From Bradyrhizobium sp. G127 (GTDB lineage Bacteria; Pseudomonadota; Alphaproteobacteria; Rhizobiales; Xanthobacteraceae): a stretch of DNA of 64,000 nt. Below, piece after piece: positions 54,729-64,000 of the stretch (its first letter is position 1; each line of letters opens with the position of its first letter). Below the pieces are notes generated by a model. That model had not been told where the DNA came from, searched no databases, and was given only the letters and a program-made list of their open reading frames with translations. The position numbers and the translations under genes are program-made. The stretch lies in assembly GCF_021502575.1 (NCBI RefSeq), contig NZ_JAKFGN010000001.1, forward strand, positions 992,001-1,056,000, written 5' to 3'.

Positions 54729-55031
54729 TTTTCAAGACGCGCGCGCGCGTAGATTTTTGACCTGCGCCATGTGCGTCAATGGAAATTTAGTGCAGAAAAA
54801 AGGCCGGGCTAAAGAGCCCGGCCTGTTTAGTTTTGGCCACGTGAGGCCGACACAATCACCTTCCAAGAGGGATAACTGAATGCGCGCGCCCGCTGGAGGA
54901 GGGGGACAATGTGCAAACGCGCTCACTCAGTGTGGAGAGAGTATGGTCCTCGACTTCCGGTGCGGACAACTCCGATCCCGGTATGTCAGTCATGCTCAGG
55001 ATGGGAGGCTCAAACGTCCGTTTGAACCGGC
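54729..55031. other. Gene-free interval between copA and lysR
   Basis: No gene is supported. It holds the copA terminator at 54802 and, near 55005, a small CAAACG/CGTTTG hairpin at the end of the convergent lysR gene. A minus-strand 62-codon frame here has no ribosome binding site or family. Confidence 0.4.
54797..54835 (+). terminator. Terminator of copA
   Basis: The perfect stem GGCCGGGCT/AGCCCGGCC with loop AAAG (54802-54823) is followed by TGTTTAGTTTT and preceded by an A-run on the plus strand, so it can act in both directions. Confidence 0.85.
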
Positions 55032-55955
55032 TTAACCCGGCCAACGCTGGGCTTTACTGACGATAAAGTCGCGGAAAACCTGCACGCGCGCCACCGACTT
55101 CAATTCTTCGGGATAGACGAAATAAGTATCCAATTGGATTGAATCGGCTTCGCCGAAAAGCTGCACCAGCCGGTTGTTATCCTCCACCAGATAGTCCGGC
55201 AGCGCCGCGATCCCGAGGCCCTGCTGGCAGGCACGCACCAGGCCGAGGATGTTGTTGACCCGGAAGACCGGCTCGCGCGGGCCGGAGCCGTTGCGGTTGG
55301 CTTCCACCAGCCAGTTTCTGTTTTGCAGGTGCTGCGGCACGTTCTGGTCGCTCAGCATGATGATCCGGTGCGCATCGAGTTCGTCGAGCGTACGCGGCGT
55401 GCCGTAGCGCTTGACGTATTCCGGCGAGCAATAGGCGTGAAAGCCCATCGAGAACAGTTTGCGCTGAATGAGATCGGGCTGGGTCGGCTTGCGGGTGCGG
55501 ATCGCGACGTCGGCCTCGCGCATCGACAGGTCGAGTTCCTCGTCGGTGACGATCAGCGAGATACGGATCTCGGGATACAGCGCGGTGAATTCGCCGAGCC
55601 GCGGAATCAGCCAGTTGATGCCGACACCCGGTGTTGTCGTGACCTTGAGGTCGCCGCTCGGCCGTTCGCGGCTATCGGTGAGCTTGGCGCGCGCCGCCTG
55701 CAACTGCATGAACACGTCATGCGCGGTGCGAAACAGCAGGTCGCCCTGTTCGGTCAGGATCAGCCCGCGCGCGTGGCGGTGAAACAGCGACACCGATAGT
55801 TCCTGCTCCAGCGCGCTGACCTGTCGGGAGACCGCCGATTGCGACAGTCCGAGCTGCTCGCCGGCATGGGTGAAACTGCCCGCTTCCGCAGCCGCGTGAA
55901 ATACCTTTAACTTGTCCCAATCCATATCGCTCAATCCGTCGCGTGTTCGAGGCAT
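55032..55955 (-). CDS. LysR-family transcriptional regulator
   Basis: A 307-residue regulator: HTH FHAAAEAGSFTHAGEQLGLSQSAVSRQVSALEQELSVSLFHRH, then the substrate-binding domain with GDLKVTTTPGVGINWLIPRLGEFTALYPEIRISLIVTDEELDLS. It starts two bases after the trxB stop codon, with GGAG close to the ATG at 55955. An ATG at 55925 (MDWDKLKVF) is the more usual N terminus but has a poorer binding site. It is probably cotranscribed with trxB. Similar trxB-lysR pairs occur in other alphaproteobacteria. Ligand unknown. Confidence 0.9.
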   Translation of the reverse strand: MPRTRDGLSDMDWDKLKVFHAAAEAGSFTHAGEQLGLSQSAVSRQVSALEQELSVSLFHRHARGLILTEQGDLLFRTAHDVFMQLQAARAKLTDSRERPSGDLKVTTTPGVGINWLIPRLGEFTALYPEIRISLIVTDEELDLSMREADVAIRTRKPTQPDLIQRKLFSMGFHAYCSPEYVKRYGTPRTLDELDAHRIIMLSDQNVPQHLQNRNWLVEANRNGSGPREPVFRVNNILGLVRACQQGLGIAALPDYLVEDNNRLVQLFGEADSIQLDTYFVYPEELKSVARVQVFRDFIVSKAQRWPG

Positions 55956-55957
55956 GG

Positions 55958-56923
55958 TTACTCCGCCGCTGCGCGTTCTGTCGCGCTGTGAGCCAGGAAA
56001 CGTTCCGCTTCAAGTGCCGCCATACATCCGAGGCCGGCCGCTGTGACGGCCTGGCGATAGGTTTCATCCGCGACGTCGCCCGCCGCGAACACGCCGGGCA
56101 CTGAAGTGGCGGTGGAATGCGGTGCGATCTCGACGTAACCGGAGGGTTTCAGTTTCAACTGCCCGGTGACGAGTTCGGTCGCCGGCGCATGGCCGATGGC
56201 GATGAAAACGCCGTCGGTGGCGTGTTCGGTCACAGTGCCGCTCTTGAGATTTTTCAGGCGTATATGGGTGACCTTCGCCGGATTTTCGGCGCCGCGGATT
56301 TCTTCGATCTCGCTGTCCCAGATCACCTTGATCTTGGGGTGCTTGAACAGGCGATCCTGCAGAATGCGCTCGGCGCGCAGGCTGTCGCGGCGATGGACCA
56401 GCGTGACGCTGGAGGCGAAGTTGGTCAGGAACAGCGCTTCCTCGACAGCGGTGTTGCCACCGCCAATCACGAAGACGTCCTTGTTGCGATAGAAGAAGCC
56501 GTCGCAGGTGGCGCAGGCCGAGACGCCGAAGCCCTTGAATTTCTCTTCCGAGGGAATGCCAAGCCAGCGCGCCTGCGCGCCGGTGGACAGGATCACGGCG
56601 TCGGCCAGATACACGTCGCCGCTGTCGGTGGTGATGCGGAACGGGCGCTGGCTCAGTTCGAGCTTGTTGACGTGATCGGTGACGATCTTGGTGCCGACAT
56701 GGGCCGCCTGCTTCTCCATCTGCTCCATCAGCCAAGGGCCCTGGATGACGTCGGCAAAGCCCGGATAGTTCTCGACGTCGGTGGTGATGGTGAGCTGGCC
56801 GCCAGGCTGGATGCCCTGAATCAGCACGGGCTCAAGCATCGCGCGCGCGGCGTAGATGGCGGCGGTGTAGCCGGCAGGCCCTGACCCGATGATGACGACC
56901 TTGGCATGAATGGGAGCGGCCAT
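55958..56923 (-). CDS. trxB: Thioredoxin reductase
   Basis: A 321-residue low-molecular-weight enzyme: FAD motif GSGPAGYTAAIYAARA, NADPH motif GGGNTAVEEALFL, redox centre Cys137-Ala-Thr-Cys140 (SACATCDGFF) and C-terminal GVFAAGDVADETYRQAVTAAGLGCMAA. It reduces thioredoxin using NADPH. The ATG at 56923 (MAAPIHAKVVIIGSG) has GAGGG upstream; a longer frame has no conservation. lysR follows two bases after its stop. Confidence 0.96.
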   Translation of the reverse strand: MAAPIHAKVVIIGSGPAGYTAAIYAARAMLEPVLIQGIQPGGQLTITTDVENYPGFADVIQGPWLMEQMEKQAAHVGTKIVTDHVNKLELSQRPFRITTDSGDVYLADAVILSTGAQARWLGIPSEEKFKGFGVSACATCDGFFYRNKDVFVIGGGNTAVEEALFLTNFASSVTLVHRRDSLRAERILQDRLFKHPKIKVIWDSEIEEIRGAENPAKVTHIRLKNLKSGTVTEHATDGVFIAIGHAPATELVTGQLKLKPSGYVEIAPHSTATSVPGVFAAGDVADETYRQAVTAAGLGCMAALEAERFLAHSATERAAAE

Positions 56924-57191
56924 AACGCGACCCTCAATAGCTTTGTTGCATGGATTGGCCAGCGAAGAGGCGGGAAATGCCCGCAAAGGCTTCGCTGCGG
57001 CGTCGAAAGTGCCAATTCCAAATGTAGGCTTTCCTGTGAGCTATGCAAGATATGCAACCCATATCCTGCAATTTTCCCCAGCTCCGCATGACCTGTCGCA
57101 ATGACGAAATAAAATTGCGCGAACCGCGCCGGCTGGCTAGAACTGTGCCGGAATCGCCTGGAAGTGACGGGCGTCCAGAAACCGGGACAGC

Positions 57192-57263
57192 GGCGTGGTG
57201 GTTCGCAGTCCGTATCATACCCGCTGCGCGCTCGGATACGGACCTGCGGACCAAAACCACACC
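57192..57263. repeat. Paired-hairpin element, copy 1 of pair 2
   Basis: Outer stem of 8 positions with one mismatch (57192-57199 with 57256-57263), 3-base bulge AAA at 57253-57255, inner stem of 17 pairs with one G-T and one bulged base (57200-57216 with 57235-57252), and a loop of 18 bases. The geometry matches the pair at 30003-30169. Confidence 0.7.
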
Positions 57264-57277
57264 GGAATCCATAATTT

Positions 57278-57352
57278 CTAGTGTCCTTTCGTATCCGGCG
57301 TTCGCACGGAAGGCGCTGCAAAATGAAGCGAACGCCGGATACGGGACACTAG
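57278..57352. repeat. Paired-hairpin element, copy 2 of pair 2, touching the lrp start codon
   Basis: Outer stem of 9 bp (57278-57286 with 57344-57352), 3-base bulge TTT at 57287-57289, inner stem of 16 bp (57290-57305 with 57328-57343) with TTCGC next to the loop, loop of 22 bases. All stem pairs are canonical. Base 57352, the last paired base, is the first base of the Lrp gene's GTG codon. Confidence 0.82.
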
Positions 57353-57834
57353 TGTCAAAGAGCCTCGACGAAATCGATCTGAAAATCCTCAGTGAAATTC
57401 AGGCCGACGGCCGGATCACCAATGTCGAACTGGCCAAGCGGGTCGGCATTTCGCCGCCGCCCTGCCTGCGCCGGGTCCGCACGCTGGAGGAGGAGGGCTA
57501 CATCCGCGGTTACCGCGGCCTGCTCGATCCGCCGTCGCTCGGCTTCGATGTCACCGTGTTCGCGTCGGTGCATCTGTCGAGTCAGGCCGACGCCGACCTG
57601 CGCGCCTTCGAGGACTTCGTTCGCAAGGAGCCGTTGGTCCGCGAATGCTGGATGCTGTCGGGCGACGTCGATTTCATTCTCAAATGCGTCGCGCCGGACA
57701 TGGCGACCTTCCAGAACTTCGTCTCGCATCTCACCGCCGCGCCTCACGTGCGCAACGTGCGGACCTCGCTGGTGCTGCACAATTCCAAGGACGCGCCGGA
57801 CGTGCCGCTCGAACTGAAAGTCGCACAGGCCTGA
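57352..57834 (+). CDS. Lrp/AsnC-family regulator
   Basis: A 160-residue protein: LDEIDLKILSEIQADGRITNVELAKRVGISPPPCLRRVRTLEEEGYIRGYRGLLDP is the N-terminal HTH, followed by the RAM ligand-binding domain (VTVFASVHLSSQADADLRAFEDFV, CWMLSGDVDFILKCVAPDM, TSLVLHNSKDAPDVPLEL). It is Lrp-like and likely responds to an amino acid. The GTG at 57352 gives the family's usual N terminus; a longer frame upstream is composed of hairpin sequence. No good ribosome binding site precedes it because the stem occupies that place. Confidence 0.9.
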   Translation: MSKSLDEIDLKILSEIQADGRITNVELAKRVGISPPPCLRRVRTLEEEGYIRGYRGLLDPPSLGFDVTVFASVHLSSQADADLRAFEDFVRKEPLVRECWMLSGDVDFILKCVAPDMATFQNFVSHLTAAPHVRNVRTSLVLHNSKDAPDVPLELKVAQA

Positions 57835-58005
57835 TTGCGCGTCACTGCCGGCCGGCACCGGCTTGACTGCTGGAATGACTGGACAAAAGCCGCGTTCCCA
57901 CATGGCCTCCCTTCGAGGGGCGACGTTCTCCTTCCCGATCCGATGAGCTAGAAGCGCGCTGCCGGGCGCTTCCCTCGCGCCCATTTGCGTGAAGGGGGCT
58001 GACGT

Positions 58006-58761
58006 TTGACTCTGTTCCAGATCTTCGTGCTGGCGGTGGCAGGATTCACCGCGGGCACCATGAATGCCATTGCCGGCGGCGGCACCTTCGTCACCTTCGC
58101 GGCGCTTGTCGTCAGCGGATTGCCGACGCTCGATGCCAACGCCACCAGCGCGGTTGCGCTGACCCCCGCCAATCTCGCCAGCGTCGCGGCCTATCGCTCC
58201 GAGGTGCGCGCGCATTTCCGCGAGATGATTCCGTTCGCGATCATCGGCCTGATCGGCGGCGGCGTCGGCGCGTTACTGCTGATCTGGCTCGGCGACGGCG
58301 GCTTCCGCCCGCTGGTGCCCTGGCTGCTCCTGCTGGCGACGCTGATGTTCGCGTTCAGCAGGCAGATTCGCCTGTTCGTCGCGCGCTGGTCGCAGGGCCA
58401 GCACACCGTTGCGAAGCTCGTCGCCTATGTGGTGATGATGATCGTCGCGATCTATGGCGGCTTCTTCGGCGCGGGCGTGGGCATCATGATGCTCGCAGCG
58501 TTGTCGATCATCGAGAGCGGTGACTTTCACAAGGCCAACGCGACCAAGATTCTCGTCGCGTTCCTGATCCAGGTAGTCTCGGCGGCATTGCTGATCGCGG
58601 GCGGTCTGGTGCATTGGCCGCAGGCGCTGGTCACGATCGCATCGTCGGCGCTCGGCGGCTACTATGGTGTCAGTCTCGCGCGCATCGTGCCGGAAAAAAT
58701 AATCCGCGCCGCGGTGGTGGCCGTCGGCGCGGGGTTAACTACCGTGTTCTTCCTGAGATAA
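58006..58761 (+). CDS. TauE/SafE-family membrane permease
   Basis: A 251-residue membrane protein of about eight helices. The N-terminal AGFTAGTMNAIAGGGTFVTFAALVVSGLPTLDANATSAVALTPANLASVAAYRSE and the second repeat IYGGFFGAGVGIMMLAALSII with ANATKILVAFLIQVVSAALL are the TauE/SafE signature. Family members export or import sulfite, sulfoacetate or other organic anions. The start is a TTG preceded by AAGGGGG; no other start fits the first helix. Substrate unknown. Confidence 0.87.
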   Translation: MTLFQIFVLAVAGFTAGTMNAIAGGGTFVTFAALVVSGLPTLDANATSAVALTPANLASVAAYRSEVRAHFREMIPFAIIGLIGGGVGALLLIWLGDGGFRPLVPWLLLLATLMFAFSRQIRLFVARWSQGQHTVAKLVAYVVMMIVAIYGGFFGAGVGIMMLAALSIIESGDFHKANATKILVAFLIQVVSAALLIAGGLVHWPQALVTIASSALGGYYGVSLARIVPEKIIRAAVVAVGAGLTTVFFLR

Positions 58762-58781
58762 AGCTCAGTTATTTAGCAGGA

Positions 58782-59186
58782 TCAGGACTTGCCGCGCGAC
58801 GCGTCGATGCTCCATGGGCCTGCGCCGGCGCTCGCCAGATAAAGGCAGACGAAGCAGAACAAGGCGGCTCCGGTGCCGCCGTTGTTCAGCGGATGCCAGA
58901 CCGGTTCGCCGGTCTTGAACATGTGCCCCATGAAGTAGGCGAACGCCATTTCACCGGAAAGGATAAAGGCGGAGAGGCGCGTGAACAATCCGACGATCAG
59001 TAGCGCGCCGAGCACGAGTTCGAGGGTGCCGGCCGCCACGATCAGTGGCGGGATGTTGGCGAAATACGGCAGCACCGGAAACTTGAAAAGTTTGGCGACG
59101 CCGTACTGAAACAGCAGCAGGCCGGTGATGATGCGAAGCACGCTGAGAAGCTGCGGTCGGTACGGTGCGAGAAATTCGAATTGCAT
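58782..59186 (-). CDS. DoxX-family membrane protein
   Basis: A 134-residue protein with four helices: LLSVLRIITGLLLFQYGVAKLF, LIVAAGTLELVLGALLIVGLF, LSAFILSGEMAFAYFMGHM and TGAALFCFVCLYLASAGAG. This is the DoxX/DoxD fold, whose function in bacteria is mostly unknown, with some members linked to thiosulfate:quinone oxidoreductase or oxidative stress. AGGGGG precedes the ATG at 59186. Confidence 0.86.
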   Translation of the reverse strand: MQFEFLAPYRPQLLSVLRIITGLLLFQYGVAKLFKFPVLPYFANIPPLIVAAGTLELVLGALLIVGLFTRLSAFILSGEMAFAYFMGHMFKTGEPVWHPLNNGGTGAALFCFVCLYLASAGAGPWSIDASRGKS

Positions 59187-59351
59187 GGACAACCCCCTGT
59201 TTGATTCCACACACTTTGTTATCGCGCCGAAGGCGGAATCGAAAGCGCGCTGCGTCCCGGAACCGATGACGATTTCGTGGGGCGAACTGGAATAATCCGA
59301 CAGAGACAGTGTTACGCGTGTGCCCCGGTTTCCGCTTTGATACCGGCTCCG

Positions 59352-59633
59352 CTATTTTTTCTGCGGTTCGCCCTGCGGAATATCTGCGCCGATGCAGCGG
59401 ATGGCCTTCGGCTGACACGCAAGGCCGATGTTCGAACAGACCGGCGCTTGACCGTCCGGGCCGCGCGCGCAGTTCACGCAGTCATCGGTCCAGCGCGTGC
59501 AGTTCGGCTGGTTGACGTAAACCGACAGCTCTTTTGGTTTAAGCGGCGGAGGGACGTCGATCTCGGCGGCGTGCGCAAGCGGGGCGGCCATCAACGTTAC
59601 CGCCAGCGTTACGATCAGATGGAATGTCCGCAT
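59352..59633 (-). CDS. Small exported Cys-rich protein, unknown
   Basis: A 93-residue protein with a clear signal peptide (FHLIVTLAVTLMAAPLAHAAE) and six cysteines in the mature part (NCTRWTDDCVNCARGPDGQAPVCSNIGLACQPKAIRCIG), spaced to allow three disulfides. No family recognised. It stands alone between doxX and greA. The ATG at 59633 begins the signal. Confidence 0.65.
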   Translation of the reverse strand: MRTFHLIVTLAVTLMAAPLAHAAEIDVPPPLKPKELSVYVNQPNCTRWTDDCVNCARGPDGQAPVCSNIGLACQPKAIRCIGADIPQGEPQKK

Positions 59634-59671
59634 CGTTCAAAATCCATCCCGAATGCTGCCGATCCTAAAGC

Positions 59672-59697
59672 AAATGGCCGGGATGTCCCGGCCATTT
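59672..59697. terminator. Terminator of greA
   Basis: The perfect stem AAATGGCCGGGA/TCCCGGCCATTT with a 2-base loop, 35 bases after the greA stop on the minus strand. T-rich sequence follows on both strands, so it can also shield the small Cys-rich gene. Confidence 0.75.
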
Positions 59698-59731
59698 TCA
59701 TTGCACCGCTCCGCAGAGGGCGTCCGACCGG

Positions 59732-60208
59732 CTACTTCCAGTCGACCTTGGTGATCTCGTAAGCCTTGGCGCCGCCCGGCGCGACGACTTCCACCGACGC
59801 GCCCTTCTTCTTGCCGATCAGCGCGCGCGCGAGCGGCGAGGTGATCGAGATGCGGCCTTTCTTGGCGTCGGCCTCGGGCTCGCCGACGATCTGCCAGACG
59901 GCTTTTTTCTCGGTGTCTTCGTCCACCAGGGTGACGGTCGCGCCGAACTTGATGGTGTCGCCGGACAGTTTCGACACATCGATGATGTCGGCGCGCGCCA
60001 GCTTGTCCTCGAGTTCCGCGATGCGGCCCTCGTTATGCGACTGCGCTTCCTTTGCAGCATGGTACTCGGCGTTTTCCGACAGGTCGCCGTGCGAGCGCGC
60101 TTCCGCAATCGCCTCGACGATGCGCGGACGCTCCACCGACTGGCGCTGCTTCAATTCAACTTCCAGCGCGGCGTAACCGCCCTGGGTCATCGGTACCTTT
60201 TCAACCAT
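59732..60208 (-). CDS. greA: Transcription elongation factor GreA
   Basis: A 158-residue protein: [77 protein letters not shown] is the N-terminal coiled coil with the acidic tip (DLSENAEY), then the C-terminal FKBP-like domain ([37 protein letters not shown]). It rescues backtracked RNA polymerase by stimulating cleavage. AAGGA precedes the ATG at 60208; a 35-codon upstream extension is not conserved. It lies downstream of carB. Confidence 0.96.
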   Translation of the reverse strand: MVEKVPMTQGGYAALEVELKQRQSVERPRIVEAIAEARSHGDLSENAEYHAAKEAQSHNEGRIAELEDKLARADIIDVSKLSGDTIKFGATVTLVDEDTEKKAVWQIVGEPEADAKKGRISITSPLARALIGKKKGASVEVVAPGGAKAYEITKVDWK

Positions 60209-60386
60209 TTCGTCGTCGTCCTTGAACTTCGTGCGGCGACCATTTGCAGGCACGAAACGTCTTGATGTGAGCCCTTTGGCATTGGGCCGCCGCAGGGGAA
60301 CAAAAGAGAACATCGCCGCGGCCGGGCGGTTCCCGCCATTGGTTCCGCTTTATAGCACGCCGGCCGCGGAGACCGGCCCGACAAAT

Positions 60387-63851
<3,465 letters not shown>

Positions 63852-63890
63852 TAAGTCTCACGGCAGGAGATCGAAGCTGGAAACTGGGCA

Positions 63891-63920
63891 TAAAAAAAGG
63901 GCGCGCGTCCGCGCGTCCTT
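63891..63920 (-). terminator. Terminator upstream of carB
   Basis: The stem AAGGGCGCGC/GCGCGTCCTT with one mismatch has an A-run before it on the plus strand, i.e. a T-run after it on the minus strand. It can end a minus-strand gene that lies beyond the right edge of the window, so carB probably has its own promoter in the 40-100 bases before its start. Confidence 0.65.
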
Positions 63921-64000
63921 TGAACCCGGCGCTTGGGGGTAGCCATGCGCGCGGGGGTGTCTTTAGACCAGATTCCAGAGCGGTGAAAGGCCTTTAAAGC

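Noticed and set aside
54856-55044. 62-codon minus-strand frame after lysR
   Set aside because: No ribosome binding site, no family, and it overlaps the end of lysR.
57043-57351. N-terminal extension of the Lrp protein
   Set aside because: The extra 103 codons run through both hairpins, have no conserved character and are absent from the family's usual N terminus.

Overview
The window is GC-rich alphaproteobacterial chromosome, most likely from the Bradyrhizobiaceae/Nitrobacteraceae (Bradyrhizobium, Rhodopseudomonas, Nitrobacter, Afipia and relatives). This rests on the gene content (gapR, a DUF1244 protein, a split three-gene pntAA-pntAB-pntB transhydrogenase, an aa3-oxidase subunit IV, two phasins, PAS/GGDEF/EAL and PdhS-like kinases), on a tRNA-His gene that has no G-1 and carries U72 and A73, and on several intergenic palindrome families I associate with that group. 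The genus cannot be settled from sequence alone. No phage, insertion sequence, integrase, rRNA or CRISPR array was seen.

Layout. 1-2.4 kb: DUF1036 (cut by the window edge), DUF1244 and gapR, then about 1 kb without a gene that holds a strongly folded element and REP-like palindromes. 2.4-8.4 kb (minus strand): an M15/DUF882 peptidase-like protein, a YcbB-type L,D-transpeptidase and a sigma-54 response regulator with a perfect CtrA-type box upstream. 8.5-14.9 kb: oligoendopeptidase PepF, a 50-residue cytochrome oxidase subunit IV, the pnt operon and a ChaA-like antiporter. 14.9-17.2 kb: a MoxR ATPase/VWA pair. 17.5-22.0 kb: a six-gene periplasmic copper-handling cluster (His-rich protein, lipoprotein, TolC-type protein, multicopper oxidase, cupredoxin, CusF-like). 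22.1-25.8 kb: a membrane-anchored coiled-coil protein, a one-component ModE/LysR-like regulator and a divergent aldehyde dehydrogenase.

25.9-31.7 kb: rpsU, aquaporin, purEK, a diguanylate cyclase, two divergent DUF465 proteins separated by paired hairpins, and an L-2-hydroxyglutarate oxidase-like enzyme. 31.9-39.1 kb: a PAS-GGDEF-EAL protein, then a GlpD-like flavoprotein translationally coupled to a PotABC-type importer with no binding protein. 39.1-48.9 kb: AsmA-like protein, scoAB CoA transferase, an FbpA/FbpB iron importer without its ATPase, and a PdhS-like histidine kinase with a broken ATP lid. 49.2-54.7 kb: two phasins, tRNA-His, a MarR regulator with an enoyl-CoA hydratase/isomerase, and a csoR/copA copper-efflux pair. 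55-63.9 kb: lysR-trxB, an Lrp regulator whose start codon touches a hairpin, a TauE-like permease, DoxX, a Cys-rich exported protein, greA and carB.

Themes. Copper is handled at two loci 30 kb apart: csoR/copA for cytoplasmic export and the 17.5-22 kb cluster for periplasmic oxidation and buffering. Envelope and cell-cycle functions recur (L,D-transpeptidase, DUF882, GapR, PdhS-like kinase, CtrA-like boxes). The most unusual signals are four hairpins with one shared architecture but different sequences, set as two tandem pairs; the large folded intergenic element at 1.64-2.06 kb; the GlpD homologue that has lost the expected phosphate-binding residues; and the degenerate kinase.
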